64,000 bases of DNA from NCBI RefSeq assembly GCF_016583645.1, contig NZ_NRRL01000013.1:1-64000 (forward strand). Reading direction: 5' to 3'. The notes under the pieces are model-generated. The model searched no databases and had not been told where the DNA came from. It saw only the letters and a list, made by a program, of their open reading frames with translations. The position numbers and the translations under genes were made by a program. The stretch is from Rhodovibrio sodomensis (GTDB taxonomy: Bacteria; Pseudomonadota; Alphaproteobacteria; Kiloniellales; Rhodovibrionaceae). Each line of letters begins with the position of its first letter. Position 1 is the first letter of the stretch. Below, piece after piece: positions 7,919 through 17,752 of this stretch.

Positions 7919-8761
7919 GTGAGCGACGCCCACGCCCGCCCCGCCGCCGCACCGCCGGCCGCATCCGCCGACGCGACCCCGGGCGACGCCCTGCTCGCGC
8001 TCGCCGAGCGGCTGGCCGACGCCGGCCGGCAGGCGGCGCGCCATCACTTCCGCACCCCGGTCGCGGTCGACGACAAGCCCGACGCCAGCCCGGTCACGAT
8101 CGCTGACCGGGAGGCCGAATCGGCGATGCGCCGGATCATCGAGGAGATCCATCCCGACCACGGCATCGTCGGCGAGGAGCACGGCACGGTCCGCGGCGAC
8201 GCCGAGTACGTCTGGGTGCTCGACCCGATCGACGGAACCAAGCAGTTCATCTCCGGCAAGCCGACGTTCGGCTGCCTGATCGCGCTGGTCCACCGCGGCC
8301 GCCCGGTCCTGGGCGTGATCGAGATGCCGGCGCTGGGCGAGCGCTGGGTCGGCGCGGCCGGCCGGCCGACCCTGTTCACCGACGCCCACGGCGAGGTCGC
8401 GGCGGGGTCGCGCGGCTGCGCGCGGCTGGACGCGGCGACCTTGTGCGCCACCTCGCCGGGCATGTTCGCGCACGCCGCCGACAACGCCGCGTTCGAGCGC
8501 CTCCGTGCGGCCAGCAAGCTGACCCTCTACGGCGGCGACTGCCACAACTACGGCCTGCTCGCCGCGGGCTACCTCGACCTCGTCTGCGAGGCCGGGATGA
8601 GCTACTACGACTTCGCCGCGCTGGTCCCGGTGATCGAGGGCGCGGGCGGCGTGATTACCGACTGGCGGGGCCGCCCGCTCGGCCCCGGATCCGACGGCCG
8701 GGTGCTGGCCGCCGGCGACCGCACGCTGCACGCCCAGGCGCTCGAGCAGGTGCGCACGTGA
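7919..8761 (+). CDS. hisN: Histidinol-phosphatase, inositol-monophosphatase family
   Basis: Likely removes phosphate from L-histidinol phosphate, the penultimate step of histidine synthesis; inositol monophosphatase is the alternative, since the two share one fold. GTG at 7919 follows GAGAGG and gives 280 residues; an in-frame ATG at 7868 has no good site. The metal-binding motifs are GEEHG, WVLDPIDGTKQFISG and, late, YYDFAALVPVIEGAGG. The middle segment GGDCHNYGLLAAGYLDLVCE is typical of the HisN branch. Its TGA overlaps the GTG of the next gene, so it is translationally coupled to a peptide transporter operon, which is an unusual partner. Confidence 0.85.
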   Translation: MSDAHARPAAAPPAASADATPGDALLALAERLADAGRQAARHHFRTPVAVDDKPDASPVTIADREAESAMRRIIEEIHPDHGIVGEEHGTVRGDAEYVWVLDPIDGTKQFISGKPTFGCLIALVHRGRPVLGVIEMPALGERWVGAAGRPTLFTDAHGEVAAGSRGCARLDAATLCATSPGMFAHAADNAAFERLRAASKLTLYGGDCHNYGLLAAGYLDLVCEAGMSYYDFAALVPVIEGAGGVITDWRGRPLGPGSDGRVLAAGDRTLHAQALEQVRT

Positions 8762-10869
8762 CGATCCGGACGTTTTCCCTCGCCGCCGGCGCGCTGGCGC
8801 TGCTGCTGAGCCTGCTGGCGCTGCCCGCGGCCGCGCAATCCGGCGACCCGCAATCCGGCGAGTCGCGGGCGACGGCCCGGCAGGCCCCCGCCGCCCAGAC
8901 CAAGCAGACCGCGCAGGCGCCCGATCCCGACCTGCCGCAGCGGACCCTGCGCGCGCTGGAGGGCGTCCCGCCGCGCCACGGCGTGGCGATGCACGGCACG
9001 GTCAAGTACGGGCCGACCTTCGACCACTTCGATTACGTCAACCCGGACGCGCCGAAGGGCGGCATCGCCAAGATGCCGGCGGAGGGAACCTACGATTCCT
9101 TCAACCCGTACGTCCTGAAGGGGCAGCCCGCGGAGGCGATGGGGCTTGTGTTCGAGACGCTGATGGCGTCCAGCGACGACGAGCCGTTCAGCCAGTACGG
9201 CCTGCTCGCCGAACACATCTACATGCCGGAGGACCGCGACTGGGTCGCCTACACCCTGCGCGCGGACGCGCGCTGGCACGACGGCGAGCCGGTCACGGTC
9301 GAGGACGTGGTCTGGACCTTCAACATGCTGAAGGAAAAGGGCCACCCGCAGTTTCGCTTCTACTACAAGTCGGTCATCGAGGCCCGCCAGATCGGTCCGC
9401 GCACCGTGCGCTTCGAGTTCGCCGAGGGGCTGAACCGCGAATTGCCGCTGATCGTCGGCCAGATGCCCGTGCTGCCCAAGCACTACTGGACGGCCGACGG
9501 CCGCAAGTTCGGCGAATCCACCCTGGAGCCGCCGCTGGGCAGCGGCCCCTACCGCGTCGCCGACCACGAGCCGGGGCGCTACGTCGTGTTCGAGCGGGTC
9601 GAGGACTACTGGGGCCGGGACCTGTCGGTGAACGCGGGGCGCTGGAACTTCGGCCGGATCCGCTACGACTATTTCCGCGATCCCACGGTGATCCGCTCGG
9701 CGGTGAAGGCCGGCAACGTCGACTTCCGGCTGGAAAACCAGGCGAAGTCCTGGGCGAACGCCTACGACGTGCCGGCGGTCGAGAACGGGCGGTTGAAGAA
9801 GGTCGAGATCGAGCACGACCAGCCAACCGGCATGCAGGCGTTCGTCATGAACACCCGCCGGGAGCCGTTCGACAGCCGCAAGGTGCGCCTTGCGATGAAC
9901 TACGCCTTCGATTTCGGCTGGACCAACACGAACCTCTTCTTCGGCCAGTACACCCGCACGGAGAGTTTCTTTTCCAACTCCGAACTGGCGTCCTCCGGGC
10001 TGCCCAAGGGCCGGGAACTGGAAATCCTGGAGCAGTTCCGGGGCCGAGTGCCGGAGGAGGTGTTCACCAAGGACTACAACCCGCCCGAGACCGACGGCGA
10101 CGGCTATCCGCGGGAAAATCTCAAGAAGGCGCTGCAGCTGCTGCGCGAGGCCGGCTACGAGGTGCGCGACATGCAGCTGGTCAATGCGCAGACCGGCCGG
10201 CCGGTGCGCTTCGAGTTCCTGCTCAACAACACCGCCTTCGAGCGGGTCGTGCTGCCTTATGTCGCGAACCTGAACAAGCTGGGGATCCAGGTCGACGTCT
10301 CGGTGGTCGACAGCGCGCAGTACCAGAACCGGCTGGACTCCTACGCGTTCGACATGATCCTGGGCGGCTGGGGCCAGTCGCTGTCGCCCGGCAACGAACA
10401 GCGCAGCTACTGGGGCTCGCAGGCGGCCGAGCGCAACGGCACGCGCAACTGGGCGGGCATCCAGGACCCGGTGATCGACCAGCTGATCCAGATGGTGATC
10501 GGCGCGCCCAGCCGCGAGGAACTGGTGCATCGCACGCGCGCGCTCGACCGCGTGCTGCTGTGGCACCACTACGTCGTGCCCAACTGGCACCTGGACTACT
10601 GGCGGATCCTGTATTGGGACAAGTTCCGCCGGCCGGAGACGATGGCGCCCTACGGCCTGAACTTCCTGGACACCTGGTGGGTCGCCCCCGACAAGACCGA
10701 CGAGATCGCCCAGGCGCAGGCCGAGGCCACCGGTGGCGACGGCGCCGGCGAGAGCGGCGGCGGGCCCGGCTGGCTGACCGGGCTGGGTATGCTCGTCCTG
10801 GGCGGGCTGGCGTTCGTCCTGTTCCGCCGCGGCTTCGCCCGCCGGCCGGGTCAGCAGGGCGCGGAATGA
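8758..10869 (+). CDS. yejA: Peptide ABC transporter substrate-binding protein (YejA-like, family 5) with C-terminal anchor
   Basis: Periplasmic binding component of a Yej-type oligopeptide importer. GTG at 8758 overlaps the hisN stop (GTGA). It has 703 residues, longer than usual for YejA. A signal peptide (about residues 1-26, ending LPAAAQ) precedes a 45-residue Gln/Ala-rich spacer. The family-5 region follows: [24 protein letters not shown], and late in the protein [20 protein letters not shown], all typical of YejA. The last 45 residues are a Gly-rich stretch, a hydrophobic segment (about 672-690) and RRGFARRP, a membrane anchor not expected in this family. First gene of yejABEF. Confidence 0.92.
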   Translation: MTIRTFSLAAGALALLLSLLALPAAAQSGDPQSGESRATARQAPAAQTKQTAQAPDPDLPQRTLRALEGVPPRHGVAMHGTVKYGPTFDHFDYVNPDAPKGGIAKMPAEGTYDSFNPYVLKGQPAEAMGLVFETLMASSDDEPFSQYGLLAEHIYMPEDRDWVAYTLRADARWHDGEPVTVEDVVWTFNMLKEKGHPQFRFYYKSVIEARQIGPRTVRFEFAEGLNRELPLIVGQMPVLPKHYWTADGRKFGESTLEPPLGSGPYRVADHEPGRYVVFERVEDYWGRDLSVNAGRWNFGRIRYDYFRDPTVIRSAVKAGNVDFRLENQAKSWANAYDVPAVENGRLKKVEIEHDQPTGMQAFVMNTRREPFDSRKVRLAMNYAFDFGWTNTNLFFGQYTRTESFFSNSELASSGLPKGRELEILEQFRGRVPEEVFTKDYNPPETDGDGYPRENLKKALQLLREAGYEVRDMQLVNAQTGRPVRFEFLLNNTAFERVVLPYVANLNKLGIQVDVSVVDSAQYQNRLDSYAFDMILGGWGQSLSPGNEQRSYWGSQAAERNGTRNWAGIQDPVIDQLIQMVIGAPSREELVHRTRALDRVLLWHHYVVPNWHLDYWRILYWDKFRRPETMAPYGLNFLDTWWVAPDKTDEIAQAQAEATGGDGAGESGGGPGWLTGLGMLVLGGLAFVLFRRGFARRPGQQGAE

Positions 10870-10885
10870 CCCGGATGGTGAGCGC

Positions 10886-12004
10886 ATGACCAACTACATC
10901 ATCCGCCGGATCCTGCTGATGGTGCCCACGCTCTTGGGCGCCATACTGATCAATTTCCTGATCGTCCAGGCCGCGCCCGGCGGGCCGGTGCAGCAGGTGA
11001 TCAGCCAGGTCACCGGCACCGGCGTCGCCGCCACGCAGCGGATCACCCAGGCCGGCGGCGAGCTGGAAGGGGCCGGCGGCTCCGCCAGCGCGCAGCAGAG
11101 CGGCAGTACCAACGTCCGGGGCGAGTACCGCGGCGCGCAGGGCCTGCCGCCGGAGTTCATCAAGGACCTCGAGGAGCAGTTCGGCTTCGACAAGCCGCCG
11201 CACGAACGCTTCATCATGATGGTCGGCAACTACGCCACCTTCGACTTCGGCGAGAGCTTCTTCCGCTCGCGCTCGGTCGCCGAGCTGATCCTGGACAAGC
11301 TGCCGGTGTCGATCTCGCTGGGCCTCTGGACCACGCTGCTGACCTACCTGATCTCGATCCCGCTGGGCGTGGCGAAGGCGACGCGCGACGGCACGCCGTT
11401 CGACTTCTGGACGTCCGTCGTGGTGATCGTGGGCAACGCGATCCCGGCGTTCCTGTTCGCGGTGTTCCTGATCGTGGTGTTCGCCGGCGGCGCCTACCTC
11501 GACTGGTTCCCGCTGCGCGGGCTGGTCTCCGACGACTGGGAGACGCTCAGCTGGCCGATGAAGATCGTCGACTACTTCTGGCACATGGCGCTGCCGATCA
11601 CCGCGCTCGTCGTCGGCTCGTTCGCGGCGCTGACGATGCTGACCAAGAACTCCTTCCTGGACCAGATCAACCAGCAGTACGTCGTGACCGCCCGCGCCAA
11701 GGGCCTGGCGCAGCGCCGGGTGCTGTACGGCCACGTCTTCCGCAACGCGATGCTGATCGTGATCGCCGGTTTCCCGGTCGCGTTCGTCAACATCCTGTTC
11801 ACCGGCGCGGTGCTGATCGAGATCCTGTTCTCGCTCGACGGCCTCGGCCTGCTCGGCTTCGAGGCGGTGGTCAATCGCGACTATCCGGTGATGTTCGGCA
11901 CGCTTTACATCTTCACGCTGCTCGGGCTGGTCCTGCAGCTGATCAACGACATCATGTACACCGTGATCGATCCCCGGATCGACTTCGAGGCGCGGGAGGC
12001 GTGA
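10886..12004 (+). CDS. yejB: Peptide ABC transporter permease, YejB
   Basis: Inner-membrane permease of the Yej importer. 372 residues. Opens with a transmembrane helix ([20 protein letters not shown]), then the periplasmic insertion typical of YejB that contains [20 protein letters not shown], then five more membrane helices. The transporter EAA-like loop is around [18 protein letters not shown]. Starts 17 bases after yejA. The gap before yejE holds a palindromic repeat. Confidence 0.95.
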   Translation: MTNYIIRRILLMVPTLLGAILINFLIVQAAPGGPVQQVISQVTGTGVAATQRITQAGGELEGAGGSASAQQSGSTNVRGEYRGAQGLPPEFIKDLEEQFGFDKPPHERFIMMVGNYATFDFGESFFRSRSVAELILDKLPVSISLGLWTTLLTYLISIPLGVAKATRDGTPFDFWTSVVVIVGNAIPAFLFAVFLIVVFAGGAYLDWFPLRGLVSDDWETLSWPMKIVDYFWHMALPITALVVGSFAALTMLTKNSFLDQINQQYVVTARAKGLAQRRVLYGHVFRNAMLIVIAGFPVAFVNILFTGAVLIEILFSLDGLGLLGFEAVVNRDYPVMFGTLYIFTLLGLVLQLINDIMYTVIDPRIDFEAREA

Positions 12005-12032
12005 GCGGGATGGTGATCTGGTCCACCCACAC

Positions 12033-12143
12033 AATCCCCCTCCTCCACCTGGGAGGAGGGGTTAGGGGAGGACGGTGCCCGCGGCATCTGCCCTGCCTAC
12101 CTCCTCTCCCCGGCCCTCTCCTCCCAGTTGGAGGAGAGGGGGT
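12033..12143. repeat. Intergenic palindromic repeat, family B copy 1, inside the yej operon
   Basis: CCCCCTCCTCCACC...GGAGGAGGGGTTAGGGGAGG on the left, and CCTCCTCTCCCC...CCTCTCCTCC with GGAGGAGAGGG on the right. Another full copy is at 44869 and a half copy at 13621. It separates yejB from yejE by 157 bases within an otherwise tight operon. Confidence 0.8.
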
Positions 12144-12161
12144 ACGGTTGGAGCCCGCGCC

Positions 12162-13298
12162 ATGACCGCCGCGCCGCGCTATACCTTCCTGGGCCGCGAC
12201 GTCTCGCCGATCACCGCACGCCGGCTGGCCAACTTCCGGGCGAACAAGCGCGGCTTCTGGTCGCTGTGGATCTTTCTGGCGATGTTCCTGGTCTCGCTGT
12301 TCGCGGAGGTGGTGGCGAACGACGACCCGATCATGGTCTGGTACCAGGGCGACCTGTACACCCCGATCTTCCACGACTATCCGGAGACCGCCTTCGGCGG
12401 GTTCTTCCCGACCAAGACCGACTACTCCGACCCGTTCGTCGAGCGCCGGATCGCCCAGAACGGTTTCATGATCCGCGCGCTGATCCCCTACGACCACCGC
12501 ACGGTCGATTGGCAACTGACCGATCCCGCGCCCACCCCGCCGTCGGCCGAGCACTGGCTGGGCACCGACGACCAGGCGCGCGACGTGGTCGCCCGGGTGA
12601 TCTACGGCTTCCGCATCTCGGTGCTGTTCGGCCTGGCGATGACCGCGCTGACCACGATCATCGGCGTGAGCGCGGGCGCGGTGCAGGGCTATTTCGGCGG
12701 CTGGACCGACCTGATCTTCCAGCGGGTGATGGAGGTCTTCGGCACCCTGCCGATGCTGATGGTGCTGATCATCCTGGCCTCGGTCGTCGAACCCAACTTC
12801 TGGTGGCTGTTGGGGGTGATGGTGCTGTTCGGCTGGCCCTGGCCGGTCGGCTACGTCCGCGCGGAGTTCCTGCGCGCCCGCAACTTCGACTTCGTCAAGG
12901 CGGCCAAGGCGCTGGGCGTCTCGGATTCGATGGTGATGTTCCGCCACATCCTGCCCAACGCGATGGTGGCGACGCTGACGTTCCTGCCGTTCACCCTGGC
13001 GGGATCGATCACCACCCTGACCGCGCTCGACTTCATCGGCTTCGGCCTGCCGCCCGGCTCGGCCTCGCTCGGCGACTTGCTGGCGCAGGGCAAGGCGAAC
13101 CTGCAGGCGCCCTGGCTCGGCCTGACCGGCTTCTTCGTGCTGGCGGTGATGCTGAGCCTGCTGTTCTTCATCGGGGAAGCGGTGCGCGACGCGTTCGACC
13201 CGCGCAAGCTGTTCCAGAACGAACCCACCCCGGCCGAACCGGGCGTGGGCCCGGCAAGCAGCGTCGCCGCCAGCCGCGCCCAGGGCGGCGGCGCGTGA
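12162..13298 (+). CDS. yejE: Peptide ABC transporter permease, YejE
   Basis: Second permease of the Yej importer, 378 residues. The start at 12162 follows GGAG; the upstream open frame is repeat sequence. The N-terminus RRLANFRANKRGFWSLWIFL is typical of YejE, followed by a periplasmic loop (HDYPETAFGGFFPTKTDY) and five C-terminal helices. The EAA-like loop is AAKALGVSDSMVMFRHILPN. Its position between yejB and yejF agrees. Confidence 0.95.
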   Translation: MTAAPRYTFLGRDVSPITARRLANFRANKRGFWSLWIFLAMFLVSLFAEVVANDDPIMVWYQGDLYTPIFHDYPETAFGGFFPTKTDYSDPFVERRIAQNGFMIRALIPYDHRTVDWQLTDPAPTPPSAEHWLGTDDQARDVVARVIYGFRISVLFGLAMTALTTIIGVSAGAVQGYFGGWTDLIFQRVMEVFGTLPMLMVLIILASVVEPNFWWLLGVMVLFGWPWPVGYVRAEFLRARNFDFVKAAKALGVSDSMVMFRHILPNAMVATLTFLPFTLAGSITTLTALDFIGFGLPPGSASLGDLLAQGKANLQAPWLGLTGFFVLAVMLSLLFFIGEAVRDAFDPRKLFQNEPTPAEPGVGPASSVAASRAQGGGA

Positions 13299-13332
13299 TG
13301 GCTTGGCAACCCGTCCAAGCGGCACGGTCCAC

Positions 13333-13470
13333 GTCCCCTCTCCCTTCAGGGGAGAGGGAGGGGCCCGCGCCCGTAGGGCGTGGGAGGGTGAGGGTGCGAC
13401 TCCCCAGCGTAAGGCGGGGAGTGGCACCCTCACCCTGTCCCTCTCCCTTCAAGGGAGAGGGGACCCGCCG
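13333..13470. repeat. Intergenic palindromic repeat, family A copy 2
   Basis: GTCCCCTCTCCC...GGGAGAGGG, then GGGCCCGCG and GGGTGAGGGT paired with ACCCTCACC, closing with CTCTCCCTTCAAGGGAGAG and GGACCCGCC. Very close to the copies at 2604 and 34766. Lies between yejE and yejF. Confidence 0.85.
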
Positions 13471-13520
13471 CGGCGGCGGTCGAACCAACACGACCTGTCA
13501 GCGTGTTCGACGGGCGTGCC

Positions 13521-13567
13521 GGCGGGTCCCCTCTCCGCCACCGGGGGGAGAGGGACAGGGTGAGGTG
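13521..13567. repeat. Partial family A repeat
   Basis: GGCGGGTCCCCTCTCC, a short loop, GGGGAGAGGGACAGGGTGAGG. One arm only of the family A unit, resembling the one at 27791. Confidence 0.6.
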
Positions 13568-13620
13568 GCTCCGCACGCCCCGCGCGTCCCGGACGCCGTG
13601 CCACGTCCACGCCGTGCGAA

Positions 13621-13661
13621 CCTCCTCTCCCTAACCCTCTCCTCTCATGCGGAGGAGACGG
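13621..13661. repeat. Half copy of the family B repeat
   Basis: CCTCCTCTCCCTAACCCTCT followed by CCTCTC...GGAGGAG, matching the right half of the units at 12033 and 44869. It ends 64 bases before the yejF start codon. With the two family A units it fills the 427-base gap between yejE and yejF, in which no gene is seen. Confidence 0.6.
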
Positions 13662-13725
13662 GAGTTCGGGGCGCGTGCCGCCGACCACAGCCATCCCCCA
13701 CCGCAACGAGCGAAGAGCCGCAACC

Positions 13726-15357
13726 ATGACCGACCGCCTGCTCGAGGTCGCGAACCTGGGCGTCACCTTCGGCCGCGGCGCGACGGCCGTGCCGGCCGTG
13801 CGCGAGCTCCGCTTCGGCCTGGACCGCGGCAAGACGCTGTCGCTGGTCGGCGAGAGCGGCAGCGGCAAGTCGGTGACCGCGCTGTCGATCATGCAGCTCT
13901 TGCCCTACCCGCAGGCGCGCCACACGCCGGGCTCCTCGATCCGCTTCAAGGGCGAGGAACTGGCGAACGCGAGCGAGGCACGGATGCGTCAGATCCGCGG
14001 CAACGAGATCGCGATGATCTTCCAGGAGCCGATGACCTCGCTGAACCCGCTGCACCACATCGAGAAGCAGGTGACCGAGCCCTTGCTGGTGCACAAGGGG
14101 ATGGACCGCGCCCAGGCGCGCAAGCGCTGCCTGGAACTCTTGGACATGGTCGGCATTCCCGAAGCGCGCGAGCGCCTGAGCGCCTACCCGCACGAACTCT
14201 CCGGCGGGCAGCGCCAGCGGGTGATGATCGCGATGGCGCTGGCGAACGAGCCGGACCTGCTGATCGCCGACGAGCCGACCACCGCGCTCGACGTCACCAT
14301 CCAGGCGCAGATCCTGAAGCTGCTGCGCCAGCTGGCGGCCGAATTCAACATGGCGCTGCTCTTGATCACCCACGACCTGGGCGTGGTCCGCAAGATGGCC
14401 GACGACGTCGTGGTGATGACCCAGGGCCGCGCGGTCGAACAGGGCCCGGCCAAGTCCATCTTCGCCGACCCGCAGCACAGCTATACCCAGCGCCTGCTGG
14501 CCGCGGAGCCGTCGGGCCAGCCGATCGGCCCGCGCGCCGACGCGCCGGTCGTGATGCAGGGCGATCGGGTCAAGGTGCACTTCCCGATCAAGAAGGGCCT
14601 CTTGAAGCGCACGGTCGACCACGTCCGCGCGGTCGACGGCATCGACGTGCGTGTCCAGGCGGGCCAGACCGTCGGCGTGGTGGGCGAAAGCGGCAGCGGC
14701 AAGACCACGCTCGGCATGGCGCTGTTGCGCCTGACCCAGTCGCAAGGCGCGATCGGCTTCGACGGCCGGCCGATCTCCGACATGCGCCCGAAGGCGCTGC
14801 GCCCGCTCAGGCGCGAGATGCAGGTGGTGTTCCAGGACCCGTTCGGCTCGCTCTCCCCGCGCCTGTCGGTCGGGCAGATCGTCGAGGAGGGCCTCAAGGT
14901 CCACGAGCCGGCGATGAGCGAGAAGGACCGCGAGGCCCGGATCGTGCAGGCGCTGGAGGAGGTCGGCCTCGACCCCGACAGCCGCTTCCGCTACCCGCAC
15001 GAATTCTCCGGCGGCCAGCGCCAGCGCATCGCGATCGCCCGCGCGATGGTCTTGAAGCCCCGCTTCGTCGTGCTCGACGAACCCACCAGCGCGCTCGACA
15101 TGAGCGTGCAGGCCCAGATCGTCGACCTGCTGCGTGACCTGCAGCGCCGCCACGAACTGGCCTACCTGTTCATCAGCCACGACCTGCGCGTCGTGCGCGC
15201 GCTCGCCGACGACGTGATCGTGATGAAGGACGGCCAGGTCGTCGAACAGGGCCCCGCCGCCGACATCTTCGACCGCCCGAAGGCGGCGTACACGCAGGCG
15301 CTGATGAAGGCCGCGTTCGAGCTGGAGGCGACGGAGAGTGGCGTGGTGAGTGTGTGA
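13726..15357 (+). CDS. yejF: Peptide ABC transporter ATP-binding protein, YejF (two ATPase domains)
   Basis: Energises the Yej importer. 543 residues holding two nucleotide-binding domains in one chain. Domain 1 has Walker A GESGSGKS, signature LSGGQRQR and Walker B LLIADEPT. Domain 2 has [16 protein letters not shown] and FVVLDEPT. Both H-loops (LLITHDLG and LFISHDLR) are intact, so both sites look active. The start at 13726 ([12 protein letters not shown]) begins the conserved domain; upstream is repeat sequence. Last gene of the operon. Confidence 0.96.
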   Translation: MTDRLLEVANLGVTFGRGATAVPAVRELRFGLDRGKTLSLVGESGSGKSVTALSIMQLLPYPQARHTPGSSIRFKGEELANASEARMRQIRGNEIAMIFQEPMTSLNPLHHIEKQVTEPLLVHKGMDRAQARKRCLELLDMVGIPEARERLSAYPHELSGGQRQRVMIAMALANEPDLLIADEPTTALDVTIQAQILKLLRQLAAEFNMALLLITHDLGVVRKMADDVVVMTQGRAVEQGPAKSIFADPQHSYTQRLLAAEPSGQPIGPRADAPVVMQGDRVKVHFPIKKGLLKRTVDHVRAVDGIDVRVQAGQTVGVVGESGSGKTTLGMALLRLTQSQGAIGFDGRPISDMRPKALRPLRREMQVVFQDPFGSLSPRLSVGQIVEEGLKVHEPAMSEKDREARIVQALEEVGLDPDSRFRYPHEFSGGQRQRIAIARAMVLKPRFVVLDEPTSALDMSVQAQIVDLLRDLQRRHELAYLFISHDLRVVRALADDVIVMKDGQVVEQGPAADIFDRPKAAYTQALMKAAFELEATESGVVSV

Positions 15358-15418
15358 GGCGTCGGCGCCTCAACCGCGACCGTCTTGCATTCGGTAACCC
15401 ATTGGGGCACATTTTCTC

Positions 15419-15766
15419 GTGCAGACGGTCGTCGAAACGTCGATCTTCCGGCGCCGCGCGGAAAAGCTGCTGAGCGCGGAAGAGCTGCGCACCCTGATTG
15501 ACTTCCTCGCCTGGAACCCGGACGCCGGGCAGGAAATCCAGGGAACCGGGGGCGTCAGAAAAGTGCGCTTCGCCGCCAAGGGCAAGGGACGCAGCGGCGG
15601 CATCCGGGTGATCGATTTCGTCGCCGGCACGACGATCCCGATCTACGCCCTGTTGATCTACGGCAAGGGCGAACAGGCCGATCTGACGGGCGAACAGCTT
15701 CGACAGGTGAAGGCTCTGGCGCAGGACATCAAGACGGCTGGTGATCCGGCAGGGAGACGATCATGA
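15419..15766 (+). CDS. RelE/HigB-type toxin
   Basis: A 115-residue protein of the RelE/HigB superfamily, which mostly cut mRNA on the ribosome. Starts at GTG 15419. Family features are the early ETSIFRRRAEKLL segment, the beta-sheet core GGVRKVRFAAKGKGRSGGIR, then DFVAGTTIPIYALLIYGKGE and QADLTGEQLRQVKALAQDI. It ends in ATGA, overlapping the antitoxin start by 4 bases. The toxin-first order is that of higBA-type modules. It starts 61 bases after yejF with its own upstream region. Confidence 0.9.
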   Translation: MQTVVETSIFRRRAEKLLSAEELRTLIDFLAWNPDAGQEIQGTGGVRKVRFAAKGKGRSGGIRVIDFVAGTTIPIYALLIYGKGEQADLTGEQLRQVKALAQDIKTAGDPAGRRS

Positions 15767-16077
15767 GCGACCACGCAAACCTCGGCGACGAACTGATCGA
15801 ATCCCTGCGTGAGGCCCGCGCGCACGTTCGCGGCGAGCCCACGGACATGCGCGTGACGCAGGTCGACGTGCCGGCCGATCGCGTCCGCGAAATCCGCCGA
15901 AAGGTCGGCCTGTCGCAGGCCCGCTTCGCGCCGCTGATGGGCGTCAGCGTCTCCGGCCTGCGCAAATGGGAGCAGGGCGTCCGGCGCCCCGGCGGTGCGG
16001 CGCTAACCCTGCTGCGCGTCATGGACCGCAACCCGCAGGCCGTCGTCGAAGCGCTCGACCAGGTCGGCCGTCCGTAA
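15763..16077 (+). CDS. HigA-type antitoxin, XRE helix-turn-helix
   Basis: A 104-residue partner of the upstream toxin, coupled by an ATGA overlap. The C-terminal XRE domain (VGLSQARFAPLMGVSVSGLR then KWEQGVRRP) is the usual DNA-binding part; such antitoxins neutralise the toxin and repress their own promoter. The N-terminal 45 residues probably wrap the toxin. Both genes look intact. No clear operator palindrome was identified in the short upstream gap. Confidence 0.92.
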   Translation: MSDHANLGDELIESLREARAHVRGEPTDMRVTQVDVPADRVREIRRKVGLSQARFAPLMGVSVSGLRKWEQGVRRPGGAALTLLRVMDRNPQAVVEALDQVGRP

Positions 16078-16100
16078 GGCGGGCGCGCCGCGCCTGGCGG

Positions 16101-16159
16101 TAACCCGCCGTGCGGCCGACGATGTCGGTAAGGTGGGCTGCTGCGCGACCCCACCTATG
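16101..16159. repeat. Partial family E repeat
   Basis: Shares CCGTGCGGC and GCTGCGCGACCCCACCTA with the right part of the element at 34956. Lies between the antitoxin gene and the CorA-like gene. Confidence 0.5.
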
Positions 16160-16216
16160 GTCAACGCCCCCAACATCCCGCTTGACCCCACGCCGCTTCC
16201 CGCCCATTCAGCGGCC

Positions 16217-17257
16217 ATGACCTCGGACCCCCGGAAACTGCTCGAAGGCGTGGTGCACGCGCGGGCCCTGCGCGGCGACGGCGCGGGGCCGGCGGTCGAT
16301 CCGCCGTTCGCGGACTGGCTGCATCTGGATGCGACCAGGCCCGACAGCGTCTATTGGCTTAGGCACGAGAGCGGCATTCCGCCGCTGGCGGTCGACGGGC
16401 TACTGGCGCCGGAGACGCGGCCGCGCTGCGAGGCGGTGGACGGCGGCCTCCTGCTGATCCTGCGCGGGGTCAACCTGAACGCCAGCGCCGATCCCGACGA
16501 CATGGTCTCCCTGAGGGTCTGGATCGCGCCCGGCGGCACGGCGGACGATACCGGCGCCCAGCCGGACCGCGGCGGTCGGCAAGTCCGGCAGCCCAAGCGC
16601 CCAGGGATCGTCAGCGTGCGGCTGCGCCGGCTGATGGCGGTGCAGGACGTGGTCGACGCGCTGGACGCCGGGCGCGGGCCCGCCAGCCCCGGCGCGGTCG
16701 CGGTCCAGCTGGCCGAGCGGCTGGCCCAGCGGATGGCGCCCACGATCGACCGGCTGGACGACGAATTGGACGCGCTGGAGGTCGCCGTCGCCGCGCCCGG
16801 CGGCACGGCCGGCCAGCGGGTGCGGCCGCGCTTGCTGCGCCTGCGCCACCAGGCGCTGACCCTGCGCCGCTACCTGGCCCCGCAGCGCGCGGCCCTGCAG
16901 CGGCTGCTCGACCTCGCGCCCGACTGGCTGGACGCGGGCCTGCGCGCGCGCCTGCGCGAGGCGCTGGACGCCGTCACCCGCTACGTCGAGGCGCTGGACA
17001 CCGCGCGCGAGCGCGCCGCGGTGATCCAGGACGAGCTCGCCAACGCGGTCGCCGAGCGGCTGAACGCGCGGATGTACGTGCTCTCGGTCGTGGCGGCGGT
17101 GTTCCTGCCGCTGGGGTTCGTCACCGGCCTGTTGGGGGTCAACGTCGCCGGCGTGCCGGGGACGGACACGCCCTGGGCGTTCGCCGCGGTGGCCGCCGGA
17201 TCGGCCGGGGTGGCGGCGGTCGAGATCTGGCTGTTCAAGCGCCTGGGCTGGCTTTAG
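16217..17257 (+). CDS. CorA-superfamily divalent cation transporter, ZntB-like
   Basis: A 346-residue inner-membrane transporter. ZntB proteins move zinc, CorA magnesium. The N-terminal cytoplasmic domain begins at MTSDPRKLLEG; the long helix bundle follows (about 170-285), rich in Arg and Leu. Two C-terminal helices are separated by GVNVAGVPGTDTPW, which replaces the CorA GMN motif with GVN as in ZntB proteins. The start at 16217 avoids repeat sequence upstream. The substrate is inferred from the GVN loop only. Confidence 0.85.
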   Translation: MTSDPRKLLEGVVHARALRGDGAGPAVDPPFADWLHLDATRPDSVYWLRHESGIPPLAVDGLLAPETRPRCEAVDGGLLLILRGVNLNASADPDDMVSLRVWIAPGGTADDTGAQPDRGGRQVRQPKRPGIVSVRLRRLMAVQDVVDALDAGRGPASPGAVAVQLAERLAQRMAPTIDRLDDELDALEVAVAAPGGTAGQRVRPRLLRLRHQALTLRRYLAPQRAALQRLLDLAPDWLDAGLRARLREALDAVTRYVEALDTARERAAVIQDELANAVAERLNARMYVLSVVAAVFLPLGFVTGLLGVNVAGVPGTDTPWAFAAVAAGSAGVAAVEIWLFKRLGWL

Positions 17258-17287
17258 GCGGCCCCACGACCGGGCCCGCGCCGTCGC

Positions 17288-17752
17288 TCACGCCCCACGG
17301 CCCGGCGGATCCGCGACCTCGGTCTCGAAGGCGATCCGCAGTTGGTCGTCCAGCCGCGTGCCGAGGTCGAGCCGGCCGGCGCGAATCAGCACGGGGTAGG
17401 CTTCGCCGTCGGCGCGGTAGTTGATCAGCCGCACGCTCGCCCGGCCGTGCGTTTCCAATGCCGCGCGGAACGCCCGGGCTCGGGCCCGATCGGTCGCCGG
17501 CCCCTGCAGAACACGCGGCGACCGGCCGACCAACTGGGCACGCGGATAGCCGCAGAGCGCGCACATCTCGGCATTCGCATGCAGGATCTTCGGGCCCGAC
17601 GGCCCGGCGCCGGCGTCGGTGACGATCACCGGGATCCGCACCGCGTCCAGAAACTGCAGCACGTCGTGCCGGCCGCTCGCGTTGCGAAAGCAGCAATCCA
17701 GGGCCGCTTCCAGCATGGTGCGGATCGGCGCATCAAGTTTCGGCGACGTCAT
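17288..17752 (-). CDS. LOV-like PAS domain protein without the photoactive cysteine
   Basis: A single-domain 154-residue sensor-like protein. The core runs RIPVIVTDAGAG, ILHANAEMCALCGYPRAQLV, GRSPRVLQGPATD, and SVRLINYRADGEAYPV. These are the strands of a LOV/PAS fold, but the LOV signature GRNCRFLQG reads GRSPRVLQG, so the flavin-bonding cysteine is replaced. It may bind another ligand or only mediate contacts. No output domain is attached. A short N-terminal helix (LEAALDCCFRNASG) carries two cysteines. It is convergent with the ZntB-like gene and stands alone. Confidence 0.75.
   Translation of the reverse strand: MTSPKLDAPIRTMLEAALDCCFRNASGRHDVLQFLDAVRIPVIVTDAGAGPSGPKILHANAEMCALCGYPRAQLVGRSPRVLQGPATDRARARAFRAALETHGRASVRLINYRADGEAYPVLIRAGRLDLGTRLDDQLRIAFETEVADPPGRGA

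Noticed and set aside
9374..12034. Long minus-strand frames opposite yejA and yejB
   Set aside because: Antisense shadows typical of GC-rich DNA; no domain content.
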